Below, piece after piece: positions 26,657 to 35,744 of a stretch of DNA of 64,000 bases. Source of the DNA: Cacconaster sp045641345 (GTDB taxonomy: Bacteria; Bacteroidota; Bacteroidia; Bacteroidales; UBA932); NCBI GenBank assembly GCA_045641345.1, contig JAZUGR010000024.1, positions 1-64,000 of the forward strand. Reading direction: 5' to 3'. Made by a program: the position numbers and the translations under genes. Within the stretch, counting starts at the first letter, position 1. Each line of letters begins with the position of its first letter. The notes beneath the pieces were generated by a model. The model had not been told where the DNA came from and ran no database searches. It worked only from the letters and a program-made list of their open reading frames with translations.

Positions 26657-29478
26657 AAACAACAGATATTATGTCACAGAATTTCGTCAACCGCCACAAC
26701 GGGCCCGGAAAAGAGCAGGAGAAAGAAATGCTCAAAGTGCTCGGATTCAAAACAATCGATGAACTTGTAAAACATACCGTACCCAACGACATACTGCTCA
26801 AGCAGCCGCTGAATCTCAGCCCCGCCGTGAGCGAACACGAGTATCTGGCCAATCTCAAGAAGACTGCCGCAAAGAACAAGAACTTCAGGTCTATGATAGG
26901 AATGGGCTTCTACGGATGCACCACTCCGGCGGTAATCCTCCGCAACGTGTTCGAAAACCCCTGCTGGTACACTTCCTACACCCCTTATCAGGCAGAGATA
27001 TCGCAGGGCCGTCTCGAAGCGCTTCTCAATTTCCAGACAATGATTTCGTCGCTGACAGGATTCTCCCTTGCCAACTGCTCGATGCTCGACGACGCAACCG
27101 CAGCCGCCGAAGCGATGAGGATGATGTACGAGCTCCGCGACAGGGCCGCCATCGCCGAGGGCAAGGATGAGATACTCGTCGACAATAACATCTTCCCCCA
27201 CATACTGTCGGTACTCAAGACCCGCGCCTCGGGGCTCGGCATCAAAATCGTCCTGGGCGATACATCCAAGGCCGAGTTCGGGCCGAAGTGCTTCGGAGCG
27301 CTCGTTCAGTATCCCGGAGCCGACGGTAAAGTGAGCGACTTCGCTCCTTTCTGCGCAAAGGCCCACGAAGCCGGATGCCTTGTTGCCGCCCAGTGCGACC
27401 TGCTCGCTCTGGCCATACTCAAGGAGCCTGCCGCCTGGGGTGCCGACATCGCCTGCGGAAGCGCACAGAGGTTCGGACTGCCGATGGGATTCGGCGGCCC
27501 CGTGGCAGGATATATGGCATGCCACGACAAGTTCAAGAGGAATCTTCCCGGTCGAATCATAGGCGTATCCATCGACAGACTCGGCAAGAGAGCCACCCGT
27601 CTGGCACTCCAGACCCGTGAACAGCACATAAAGAGAGAAAAAGCTACGTCGAACATCTGTACCGCAACCGCACTGATGGCCACAATGACCGGAATGTACG
27701 CAATATGGTATGGTCCCGACGGAATCAGGGAGATAGCTTCCAACGCCGCCGGAGCGGCGCATCGCACCGCAGCCGCGCTCAAGGCAGGCGGTTATGCCCT
27801 CTCCTGCGCCGATTTCTTCGACACAATCGAGGTTGCAGTCCCTGACGTGGCAAAAATAAAGGGCAAGGCCATCGAGGCCGGCTTCAATTTCTACTACACT
27901 CACGAGGGGAAGGTACGCATAAGTTTCGACGAGCTCTCCACAGAGGAGGAGGTCGAAAGGGTATGCGCAGTATTCGGATGCCGTCCCTGCGGCAAGGATG
28001 ACTTCAAGCCCGGATCCATGGCCCGCGAAACTCCCATCCTCACCGCAAAGGTATTCAGCGGCCACCACTCCGAAACGGAGATGATGCGCTACATCAAGGC
28101 GCTCGAGCGCAAGGACATTTCACTTGCCCACTCGATGATACCTCTGGGCAGCTGCACCATGAAGCTGAATGCGGCCGCAGAGATGCTGCCCCTCTCGTGG
28201 AGCGAATTCTCCAACGTACATCCCTACGCTCCCTCCGACCAGTGCGAAGGCACTCTTGAAGTGATCCGCGACCTCGAAAAGGACCTGGCCGTAATCACCG
28301 GCTTTGACGGATGCTCCCTCCAGCCCACCAGCGGCGCCGCAGGCGAGTACGCGGGTCTTATGACAATCCGCAGATTCCTCAACGCCAACAACGGAAAGAA
28401 CCGCAACATAATGATAATCCCCTCGTCGGCACACGGCACCAACCCGGCATCAGCCGCAATGGCAGGTTTCACCATCTCCACGGTAGGATGCGACGACAAG
28501 GGCAACATCAATGTCGAAGAACTCCGCGAAAAGGCGGCACAGGCCGGAGACAGCCTTGCCGGAATGATGATAACGTATCCTTCGACACACGGAGTATTCG
28601 AGGTCAAGATACGCGAAATCGTGAAGATAATCCACGACGGCGGCGGACTTCTCTATATGGACGGAGCCAATATGAACGCCCAGGTTGGAATTACCAACCC
28701 CGGTACCATCGGAGCCGACGTATGCCACCTCAACCTCCACAAGACATTTGCCATGCCTCACGGAGGCGGCGGCCCCGGAGTAGGCCCCATCTGCACCGCA
28801 AAGGCTCTCACGCCATATCTTCCCGGACATCCCGAAGTGCCTCAGTGCGGCGGGAATACCGATGCGGTTGGCGCAGCTCCCTACGGCAGTCCGCTGCTGC
28901 TCCCCATCACGCACGCATATATCAAGATGCTCGGAGCCGAAGGCCTCCGCAAGGCATCCGAAATCGCCATTCTCAATGCCAATTATATGTCGGCCAAGCT
29001 GATGCCTGAGCTCAAGACTCTCTATACCGGAGCCACCGGATGCGTGGCCCACGAGTGCATCATCGACCTGCGCCATTTCAAGGCCGAATACGGAATCGAT
29101 GCAACCGATGTGGCAAAGCGTCTGATGGACTTCGGATTCCACGCTCCCACACTCTCCTTCCCCGTTCACGAGACACTTATGATAGAGCCCACCGAAAGCG
29201 AGCCGCTTGAGGAACTCGACAGATTCGTGGAAGCCCTCAAAACCATCGTGTCCGAGTGTGAGGATATCAAGGCAGGCCGCCTCGATGCAGAGGATAACCC
29301 GCTCAAGATGGCTCCCCACACCGCCGAGGAGGTGTGCGCCGACAAATGGGATCACAAGTACGGCCGCGAACAGGCTGCCTACCCTCTGGAATGGGTACGC
29401 GCCAACAAGTTCTGGCCCGCTTGCGCCCGTGTCGACAACGGCTACGGCGACCGCAACCTCATAACACAGGCTGAATAA
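26650..29478 (+). CDS. gcvP: Glycine dehydrogenase (decarboxylating), P protein
   Basis: This is the single-chain P protein of the glycine cleavage system (up to 942 aa). The pyridoxal phosphate lysine lies in LNLHKTFAMPHGGGGPG, and the N-terminal half has the related fold of the alpha subunit. It decarboxylates glycine and passes an aminomethyl group to the H protein. The first ATG (26650) overlaps rodA by 7 nt; ATG 26671, giving MSQNFVNRHNGPG, fits the usual N-terminus of the family as well. The T, H and L proteins are not in the window. It is followed after 5 nt by glpK. Confidence 0.96.
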   Translation: MVKTTDIMSQNFVNRHNGPGKEQEKEMLKVLGFKTIDELVKHTVPNDILLKQPLNLSPAVSEHEYLANLKKTAAKNKNFRSMIGMGFYGCTTPAVILRNVFENPCWYTSYTPYQAEISQGRLEALLNFQTMISSLTGFSLANCSMLDDATAAAEAMRMMYELRDRAAIAEGKDEILVDNNIFPHILSVLKTRASGLGIKIVLGDTSKAEFGPKCFGALVQYPGADGKVSDFAPFCAKAHEAGCLVAAQCDLLALAILKEPAAWGADIACGSAQRFGLPMGFGGPVAGYMACHDKFKRNLPGRIIGVSIDRLGKRATRLALQTREQHIKREKATSNICTATALMATMTGMYAIWYGPDGIREIASNAAGAAHRTAAALKAGGYALSCADFFDTIEVAVPDVAKIKGKAIEAGFNFYYTHEGKVRISFDELSTEEEVERVCAVFGCRPCGKDDFKPGSMARETPILTAKVFSGHHSETEMMRYIKALERKDISLAHSMIPLGSCTMKLNAAAEMLPLSWSEFSNVHPYAPSDQCEGTLEVIRDLEKDLAVITGFDGCSLQPTSGAAGEYAGLMTIRRFLNANNGKNRNIMIIPSSAHGTNPASAAMAGFTISTVGCDDKGNINVEELREKAAQAGDSLAGMMITYPSTHGVFEVKIREIVKIIHDGGGLLYMDGANMNAQVGITNPGTIGADVCHLNLHKTFAMPHGGGGPGVGPICTAKALTPYLPGHPEVPQCGGNTDAVGAAPYGSPLLLPITHAYIKMLGAEGLRKASEIAILNANYMSAKLMPELKTLYTGATGCVAHECIIDLRHFKAEYGIDATDVAKRLMDFGFHAPTLSFPVHETLMIEPTESEPLEELDRFVEALKTIVSECEDIKAGRLDAEDNPLKMAPHTAEEVCADKWDHKYGREQAAYPLEWVRANKFWPACARVDNGYGDRNLITQAE

Positions 29479-29483
29479 CCGGG

Positions 29484-30980
29484 ATGAAAGGCTACATACT
29501 CGCCATCGACCAAGGCACTACCAGCTCCAGGGCAATGATATTCGACAGGTCAGCCCGGATGCTGGCCGTGGCCCAGAAGGAGTTCACCCAGATCTGCCCC
29601 AAGAGCGGATGGGTCGAGCATAACGCTTCCGAAATATGGGAGTCCGTGCTGGAAGTGGTTGCCGGAGCTGTCCGCAAAAGCGGGCTCAAGCTTTCCGACA
29701 TCGCTGCGATAGGTATCGCCAACCAGAGGGAGACTACGGTGATATGGGACCGCAAGAGCGGAGAACCGGTGCATAATGCCATCTGCTGGCAGAGCCGCCA
29801 GTCACAGGAGATATGCGAGGACTGGATATCCAAGGGCTACAGCGATTCCATACACAGGAAGACAGGCCTTATCATCAATCCCTATTTCAGCGCCAGCAAG
29901 GTGCGCTGGATACTCGACAACGTGCAGGGAGTGCGGCAGAGAGCCGAAAACGGCGAGCTGTGCTTCGGCACGATAGACTCCTTCCTGGTTTACAAGCTCA
30001 CCGGAGGAAAGCTGCATATCACCGACGTGACGAACGCCTCCCGCACGATGATGTTCAACATCAACACCCTCAAGTGGGACAGCGACCTGCTCGAGTGCTA
30101 CGGCATCCCGCAGTGCATGCTGCCGAAGGTAGTGGGCAACAGCCACGTTTATGGCAAGGCAACCGCCCTTGACTGCATCGAGCCGGGTGCCGACATCCCG
30201 ATTGCCGCAATCATCGGCGACCAGCAGGCATCCCTCTTCGGGCAGTGCTGCTTCGAAAAGGGCAGCGTAAAGAACACCTACGGCACCGGATGCTTTATGC
30301 TCATCAACACCTGCAGTGAGCCTGTCTTTTCGAAAAACGGGCTTCTGACCACCATAGCCTGGCAACTCGACGGCAAGGTGGAATATGCCCTCGAAGGTTC
30401 GGTGTTCATCGGAGGAAGCGCCATACAATGGCTCCGCGACGGACTGAAGATGTTCGCCCGCTCGAGTGACTGCGAGCAATATGTAAAACAGGCCAGCGGA
30501 TCCGACGGGGTGTATGTGGTGCCCGCCTTCGTGGGGCTCGGCACTCCCTATTGGGACAACGACGCCAGGGGCGCCGTATTCGGACTGACGCGCACCACTT
30601 CCAAGGAGCAGTTTGTCACGGCGACGCTCGAATCCATTGCATACCAGTCGAAGGACGTTATGGAAGTTATGAAGGAGGAGGCCGGTACGGAAATCAAATC
30701 CCTTTCGGCCGACGGAGGAGCAAGCGCCAACAACTATCTGATGCAGTTCCAGGCCAACATACTGAATGTCAATGTATCACGGCCGAAATGCCTGGAAAAC
30801 ACCGCACTTGGGGCCGCCTATCTGGCGGGTCTGGCCGCAGGAGTCTGGAAAAGCAGGGACGAAATAGTGAAAAACCATTGCATCGACAAGGTGTTTGTCA
30901 GCAAAATCGGCGAAAGCCGTCGCAGGGTCCTCTACAACGGATGGAAAAAAGCCGTTGAGGCGACACGCGTATTCAAATAA
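29484..30980 (+). CDS. glpK: Glycerol kinase
   Basis: The 498-aa FGGY-family kinase phosphorylates glycerol to sn-glycerol 3-phosphate. It begins YILAIDQGTTSSRAMIFD, the phosphate-binding loop, has the substrate region GIANQRETTVIWDRK and the ATP-site motif LSADGGASANNYLMQFQA. Length is that of standard GlpK. It lies 5 nt after gcvP and 20 nt before glpF, so transport and phosphorylation of glycerol are coupled. No glycerol-3-phosphate dehydrogenase is seen nearby. Confidence 0.97.
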   Translation: MKGYILAIDQGTTSSRAMIFDRSARMLAVAQKEFTQICPKSGWVEHNASEIWESVLEVVAGAVRKSGLKLSDIAAIGIANQRETTVIWDRKSGEPVHNAICWQSRQSQEICEDWISKGYSDSIHRKTGLIINPYFSASKVRWILDNVQGVRQRAENGELCFGTIDSFLVYKLTGGKLHITDVTNASRTMMFNINTLKWDSDLLECYGIPQCMLPKVVGNSHVYGKATALDCIEPGADIPIAAIIGDQQASLFGQCCFEKGSVKNTYGTGCFMLINTCSEPVFSKNGLLTTIAWQLDGKVEYALEGSVFIGGSAIQWLRDGLKMFARSSDCEQYVKQASGSDGVYVVPAFVGLGTPYWDNDARGAVFGLTRTTSKEQFVTATLESIAYQSKDVMEVMKEEAGTEIKSLSADGGASANNYLMQFQANILNVNVSRPKCLENTALGAAYLAGLAAGVWKSRDEIVKNHCIDKVFVSKIGESRRRVLYNGWKKAVEATRVFK

Positions 30981-31000
30981 CCGTTAACTCAGTACCCGAT

Positions 31001-31732
31001 ATGGAATCTCTGTTTACCGAAAGCCTCTTCGAACTGGTAGGCACTTTCATTCTCGTATTGCTCGGCGACGGAGTGGTTGCCGGCACAACTCTCGAAAAGA
31101 CCAAAGGCTACGGTGCCGGATGGGTCGTGATTACGATGGGCTGGGGATTTGCCGTAATGTGCGGAGTGTTCGTTGCGGGCCCCATCTCAGGAGCCCATCT
31201 AAACCCGGCTGTAACGATAGGGCTGGCGACGGCGGGCCAATTCGCCTGGAGCAAGGTGCTCCCGTATATCGCCGCGCAGATGATCGGCGGCTTTATCGGA
31301 GCGGTGACGGTGTATGAATTCTACAAAGACCATTACGATGCCACCGGCGATGCCGACATCAAACTCGGGACCTTCTGCACGGCTCCGGCCATCCGCAACA
31401 AGTGGCGCAATTTCTTCTGCGAACTTGTCGGCACATGGCTTCTGGTGCTGGTGATTCTCGCTTTCTCCACAAAGGGCGAGACTCCGCAGATAGGGGTGGG
31501 AAGCCTCGGTGCATTCCCCGTCACCTTCCTGATAATGGCGATAGGTATGTCGCTGGGCAGCGCCACGGGATACGCAATCAATCCCGCCAGGGACCTTGCG
31601 CCCAGACTCGCCCATCAGCTGCTTCCCATCAAGGACAAGAGGGACAGCGACTGGAAGTACAGTTGGATTCCCGTTGCAGGCCCCGTTGCGGGCGCGCTCT
31701 GTGCGGCCCTTACCTTCATCGCATTGTTTTAG
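31001..31732 (+). CDS. glpF: Glycerol facilitator (MIP/aquaporin family)
   Basis: The 243-aa membrane channel has six helices and the two NPA boxes, SGAHLNPAVTIG and GYAINPARDLAPR. The aspartate after the second NPA box (NPARD) is the residue that marks glycerol channels rather than water-only aquaporins. Its place directly after glpK confirms a role in passive glycerol uptake across the inner membrane. Confidence 0.95.
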   Translation: MESLFTESLFELVGTFILVLLGDGVVAGTTLEKTKGYGAGWVVITMGWGFAVMCGVFVAGPISGAHLNPAVTIGLATAGQFAWSKVLPYIAAQMIGGFIGAVTVYEFYKDHYDATGDADIKLGTFCTAPAIRNKWRNFFCELVGTWLLVLVILAFSTKGETPQIGVGSLGAFPVTFLIMAIGMSLGSATGYAINPARDLAPRLAHQLLPIKDKRDSDWKYSWIPVAGPVAGALCAALTFIALF

Positions 31733-31770
31733 AACGAACCTGTTTAATTATTTTCAATTCTAGAATTACC

Positions 31771-32619
31771 ATGAAACGTTCAATCATTCTTTTTCTGGCT
31801 ATCTTCCTCGCAACAGGAATATCTTATGCAGAATCGCCGAAAGGCCATCTCGTGATAATAGGAGGCGGCCCCAGGCCCGAGAGCATAATGCAGAAGTTCA
31901 TCTCTCTGGCAGGCGGGAAAGACGATGCCAGGATACTCATATTCACAACGGCAAGCCCCACCCCCGAGAAGGATGGGGAGGAACTCGTCAAAGAGTTCAA
32001 TAATCTTGGAATCCCCGCATCGCGGGTGAAGTGGGTAGCCCCCGAAAAGGAGGTGTGCGACAAGGAAGAGATACTCTCCGTCTTTGACGGCGTGACCGGC
32101 GTCTATTTCTGCGGAGGGTCACAGAGGCGTATTCTCAGGACACTCTACGGCACCCTTGTCCACAACAAGCTCAAACAGATGTACGAGGCGGGCGCTGTAA
32201 TCGGAGGCACAAGTGCGGGCGCGGCAATGATGAGCGTGCCAATGATAACGGGCAAACGCACCGACCACGATTCCAAAAAGGGATTCAAGTGGATTTCGAA
32301 GGGTATGGTCGAAATATCCAACGGAATGGGATTTCTCGAAGACAACGTCCTTATCGACCAGCACTTCATCAAGAGAGAGCGTGAAAACAGGCTTTTCTCC
32401 GCAGTTCTCGACAATCCCAACCTGAAAGCGGTCGGAATCGACGAATCAACGGCCGTTGTGGTATCCGACGGCTGCAACTTCGAAGTCATAGGCGACAGCA
32501 ACGTAATGGTTGTGGAGCCCGACAAGGAAACGATACGGACCGATGCCAACGGCAACTACGGCGGCGATCTGAAAATCCATATCCTTATTTCGGGAGACAG
32601 GTTCAGCCTTGTGCGCTGA
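31771..32619 (+). CDS. Secreted cyanophycinase-like peptidase (S51)
   Basis: The 282-aa product has a signal peptide (MKRSIILFLAIFLATGISYA) and the peptidase S51 core: GHLVIIGGGPRPE at the mature N-terminus, GVYFCGGSQRR, and the nucleophile serine in IGGTSAGAAMM. Cyanophycinases are serine peptidases that release beta-Asp-Arg dipeptides from cyanophycin; periplasmic versions exist. It may feed on cyanophycin or isoaspartyl peptides in the environment. The start at 31771 is preferred because it gives the signal peptide. It is the last gene of the plus-strand run. Confidence 0.87.
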   Translation: MKRSIILFLAIFLATGISYAESPKGHLVIIGGGPRPESIMQKFISLAGGKDDARILIFTTASPTPEKDGEELVKEFNNLGIPASRVKWVAPEKEVCDKEEILSVFDGVTGVYFCGGSQRRILRTLYGTLVHNKLKQMYEAGAVIGGTSAGAAMMSVPMITGKRTDHDSKKGFKWISKGMVEISNGMGFLEDNVLIDQHFIKRERENRLFSAVLDNPNLKAVGIDESTAVVVSDGCNFEVIGDSNVMVVEPDKETIRTDANGNYGGDLKIHILISGDRFSLVR

Positions 32620-32624
32620 ACCTG
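32598..32624. terminator. Perfect 10-bp hairpin between cphB-like gene and pgk
   Basis: CAGGTTCAGC (32598-32607) and GCTGAACCTG (32615-32624) form a perfect stem with a 7-nt loop. The cyanophycinase stop codon lies in the 3' arm. No T-run follows on either strand, so it is at best a non-canonical, two-way terminator for these convergent genes. Confidence 0.45.
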
Positions 32625-32639
32625 CCCCGGAAATGGACG

Positions 32640-33890
32640 TTATTCGCGGATAGCCGCGATGCCCGGAAGCTCGATACCTTCGAGATATTCGAGCATCGCT
32701 CCGCCACCGGTCGATACGTAGCTTACCTTGTCGGCATATCCCATTGTGTTGACGGCAGCTACGGAATCCCCACCGCCGACAAGCGTGAAGGCACCCTTGG
32801 CCGTAACGTCGGCCAGTATCTGGGCCATAGCCTTCGTCCCGCCTGCGAACTTCTCCATCTCGAATACTCCCATAGGACCGTTCCAAAGGATGGTCTTCGA
32901 GGCTTCAAGCACCTTGCGGCACGATTCGATTGCCGAAGGGGCGGCATCCATTCCCATCCATCCGTCGGGAATTTCGTTGGTCTTCACTATCTTGGAAGAT
33001 GCATCGTTGCTGAAGGCGTCGGAGACAATGACTTCGTCGCCGAAAATGATCTTGACGCCCTTTTCCCTGGCCTTGGCCATAATGTTGCGGGCGGTATCCA
33101 GCTGGTCGTCCTCACAGAGGGAGGCTCCGATCGATCCGCCCTGCGCCTTTACGAAGGTATAGACCATTCCGCCGCCGATAATGAGATTGTCGACCTTGTC
33201 GAGCAGATTCTCGATGATGCCTATCTTGGTGGAAACCTTGGCACCTCCCAAAACAGCGGTAAGGGGACGCGAAGGACTCTTGAGCACCTTGTCGATGGCC
33301 TTTATCTCGCCCTCCATTACATAGCCGAACATCTTGTCATCGGGAAAATACTTGGCTATCAGGGCAGTTGAAGCGTGTGCGCGGTGAGCCGTGCCGAATG
33401 CGTCGTTGATATAGCAGTCGGCGTAGGAGGCAAGCGTCTTGACAAAGGCTTTCTGGCTCTCCTTGACAGCGGCCTTTGCAGCCTTCTTCTCATCTTCGGG
33501 AGCATCTTCGGCAAGACCTCTGGGCTTGCCTTCCTCCTCCGCATAGAAACGGAGGTTCTCGAGCATCAGCACTTCGCCCGGAGCGAGAGCGGCGGAGAGC
33601 TTCTGAGCCTTCTGGCAATCGTCGGCAAACTGTACGGGAACTCCCAGGCAGGAGCTTACGTGATCGACGATATGCTTCAATGAATATTTGGCCTCAACCT
33701 TCTTGGGGCGGCCGAGGTGCGACATTATGATAAGGGCACCTCCGCCGGAAAGGACCTTTTTCAAGGTGGGTATGGCGGCGCGTATCCTGGTGTCGTCGAC
33801 AATCTTGAAGTTCTCATCCAACGGAACGTTGAAATCGACTCTGACAATGGCTTTCTTTCCTTTGAAATCGTAGGTGTCTATTGTTTTCAT
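32640..33890 (-). CDS. pgk: Phosphoglycerate kinase
   Basis: The 416-aa glycolytic enzyme transfers phosphate from 1,3-bisphosphoglycerate to ADP. It opens with KAIVRVDFNVPLDE, has LIIMSHLGRPK, the hinge and ATP region VLGGAKVSTKIG and the C-terminal TLVGGGDSVAAV. ATG 33890 is used; a 12-codon upstream extension in frame lacks support. It is a single gene transcribed from the divergent region 33891-33972, which has a TAAATTTG element at 33935-33928. Confidence 0.97.
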   Translation of the reverse strand: MKTIDTYDFKGKKAIVRVDFNVPLDENFKIVDDTRIRAAIPTLKKVLSGGGALIIMSHLGRPKKVEAKYSLKHIVDHVSSCLGVPVQFADDCQKAQKLSAALAPGEVLMLENLRFYAEEEGKPRGLAEDAPEDEKKAAKAAVKESQKAFVKTLASYADCYINDAFGTAHRAHASTALIAKYFPDDKMFGYVMEGEIKAIDKVLKSPSRPLTAVLGGAKVSTKIGIIENLLDKVDNLIIGGGMVYTFVKAQGGSIGASLCEDDQLDTARNIMAKAREKGVKIIFGDEVIVSDAFSNDASSKIVKTNEIPDGWMGMDAAPSAIESCRKVLEASKTILWNGPMGVFEMEKFAGGTKAMAQILADVTAKGAFTLVGGGDSVAAVNTMGYADKVSYVSTGGGAMLEYLEGIELPGIAAIRE

Positions 33891-33927
33891 ATCAGTATTG
33901 ATTATAGTTTGCACAGTGTTCGACACA

Positions 33928-33935
33928 CAAATTTA
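33928..33935 (-). promoter_or_regulatory. -7 element for pgk
   Basis: TAAATTTG on the minus strand, 37 nt before the pgk start. It is an exact -7 match without a clear upstream partner. Confidence 0.4.
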
Positions 33936-33956
33936 TAAAAATAGTGTTTCATTTCC

Positions 33957-33964
33957 TATCTTTG
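33957..33964 (+). promoter_or_regulatory. -7 element for the methyltransferase gene, near-leaderless
   Basis: TATCTTTG is an exact TAnnTTTG match that ends 8 nt before the start codon ATG 33973, so the transcript would have almost no leader. Confidence 0.5.
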
Positions 33965-33972
33965 CCTGCGAT

Positions 33973-34872
33973 ATGACGATAGAGCAACCGCCTTTGTCCT
34001 GGAAGGACTATGAACTCATAGATTCCGGGAATTTCGAGAAACTGGAGAGATTCGGCCCGTACATAATGATACGCCCGGAGCCCAAGGCTTTGTGGGACAG
34101 GTCGCTGCCGCGTGAAAAGTGGCTGGCCATGGCGCACACCGAATTCAAGCCGGGTGCCGGTTTCGGCAAGGCGGGCAAGGAAGACAGCGGAAGCTGGACT
34201 GCAATCCGGCCGATGAACGACCAGTGGGTGATAGGCTATCCTCAGGTCGGATTCAAACTGAGGCTGGGACTTACGTCGTTCAAGCACGTGGGAGTGTTCC
34301 CCGAGCAGGCCACCAACTGGGATTTCATTTTCCGCAACACCCGCGCCCAAGCCGAAGGAGGCCGAAAGCCGAAAGTGCTCAATCTCTTCGCATATACCGG
34401 AGCGGCGTCTCTGGCCGCCTGCAAGGGAGGTGCACAGGTAACGCATCTGGATTCGGTGAAGCAGGTTGTGACGTGGGCCCGCTCAAACATGGAGCTGAGT
34501 TCCCTCGACGGCATACGCTGGATTGTGGAGGATGCCCTCAAGTTCGCCCAGCGGGAGGCCAGGCGCGGAAATCTCTACCAGGGGATAATCCTCGACCCTC
34601 CGGCATATGGCCACGGACCTGACGGAGAGCGGTGGAAGCTCGACGAATGCCTGAACTCCATCCTCAAGCTCTGTGCGCAGATTCTGGAGCCGAAAGGCAG
34701 TTTTCTGGTGCTCAACCTCTACTCCAACGGCTATTCGGCCGTACTGGCCGAAACGCTCGTACGCAGTACCTTCGGACCTGATTTCAAAGACCTCCAAACC
34801 GGGGAGTCGATTCTTTGCGACAGCTTCGGCAAAGCGCTTCCCCTGAGCGTCTTCGCAAGACTTACAAGATAA
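33973..34872 (+). CDS. Class I SAM-dependent rRNA methyltransferase (RlmI-like, no PUA domain)
   Basis: The 299-aa protein has the SAM-binding motif VLNLFAYTGAASLAACKGGA and the catalytic-site region GIILDPPAYGHG, as in the RlmI/RlmK family of 23S rRNA cytosine and guanine methyltransferases. It lacks the N-terminal PUA RNA-binding domain, so it is about 100 residues shorter than E. coli RlmI. The exact methylated nucleotide cannot be assigned. The ATG is chosen because the longer upstream frame contains the promoter -7 element. Confidence 0.82.
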   Translation: MTIEQPPLSWKDYELIDSGNFEKLERFGPYIMIRPEPKALWDRSLPREKWLAMAHTEFKPGAGFGKAGKEDSGSWTAIRPMNDQWVIGYPQVGFKLRLGLTSFKHVGVFPEQATNWDFIFRNTRAQAEGGRKPKVLNLFAYTGAASLAACKGGAQVTHLDSVKQVVTWARSNMELSSLDGIRWIVEDALKFAQREARRGNLYQGIILDPPAYGHGPDGERWKLDECLNSILKLCAQILEPKGSFLVLNLYSNGYSAVLAETLVRSTFGPDFKDLQTGESILCDSFGKALPLSVFARLTR

Positions 34873-34877
34873 CAACC

Positions 34878-35741
34878 ATGGACTTTTTATCGATAATCTG
34901 GAACATCGACCCTGTCATCTGCAAAATAGGGCCTTTCGCATTGAGATACTACTCGCTGCTGTTCGTGGCAGGTTTCCCGTTGAGTTATTGGATTCTGGCC
35001 AAATGCTACAGGAGGGAAGGCCTCAAAAGCGAAGACATCGACCCGTTGCTCTACGCCATGCTGATAGGGGTGATAGTCGGAGCCCGGCTCGGGCACTGCC
35101 TCTTCTACCAGCCCGATTACTATCTGGGCAGCATGCAGGGATTCCTGGAGATATTCCAGCCCTGGAAGGGAGGCCTGGCATCGCACGGGGCGGCAATCGG
35201 CATACTGTGCGCCTGCTGGTGGTACATATCCCGCTACAGCAGGCGGTTCGACATCAGCATGATGTGGCTTCTCGACCGCCTGAGCATCTGCATCTGTCTG
35301 GCCGGGGCATGCATACGGCTCGGCAACTTCTTCAATTCGGAGATATACGGCAATCCCACCTCCCTGCCTTGGGGAGTGATATTCGCACGCAACGGTGAGA
35401 TTGTCCCCAAACACCCCACCCAGATTTATGAGGCGCTGGCCTACACCATAATGGGCCTTCTGCTCTGGGCGCTCTATTCCGGGAAGATAAACAGGATATA
35501 CCGCGGCACCATGTTCGGAGCTTTCCTCATAATGCTGTTCGGATTCCGTTTCGCAATAGAATTCATCAAGCTTCCGCAGGTAGCCTTCGAGCAGGGAATG
35601 CCGCTCAATATGGGGCAGCTGCTGAGCATTCCCTTCATAGTGGCGGGTATCATAATCCTCCTTGTCAGTTTCAAGAGAAAGGGCACTCCGGTACGTGTAG
35701 TCAGCCAGCGCACAAACCACCGGCCCTCGCCGAAAAAGTAA
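34878..35741 (+). CDS. lgt: Prolipoprotein diacylglyceryl transferase
   Basis: The 287-aa inner-membrane enzyme adds diacylglycerol to the lipobox cysteine of prolipoproteins, which this window needs for its several lipoproteins. It has about seven helices and the Lgt signatures ARLGHCLFYQPDYY, WKGGLASHGA with the catalytic His, and CIRLGNFFNSEIYGNPT. The gene is 5 nt after the methyltransferase and 3 nt before smpB. Confidence 0.96.
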   Translation: MDFLSIIWNIDPVICKIGPFALRYYSLLFVAGFPLSYWILAKCYRREGLKSEDIDPLLYAMLIGVIVGARLGHCLFYQPDYYLGSMQGFLEIFQPWKGGLASHGAAIGILCACWWYISRYSRRFDISMMWLLDRLSICICLAGACIRLGNFFNSEIYGNPTSLPWGVIFARNGEIVPKHPTQIYEALAYTIMGLLLWALYSGKINRIYRGTMFGAFLIMLFGFRFAIEFIKLPQVAFEQGMPLNMGQLLSIPFIVAGIIILLVSFKRKGTPVRVVSQRTNHRPSPKK

Positions 35742-35744
35742 TCC

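Noticed and set aside
31402..31770. An upstream extension of the cyanophycinase-like protein into glpF
   Set aside because: The extension would be an alternative frame of glpF and would bury the evident signal peptide.
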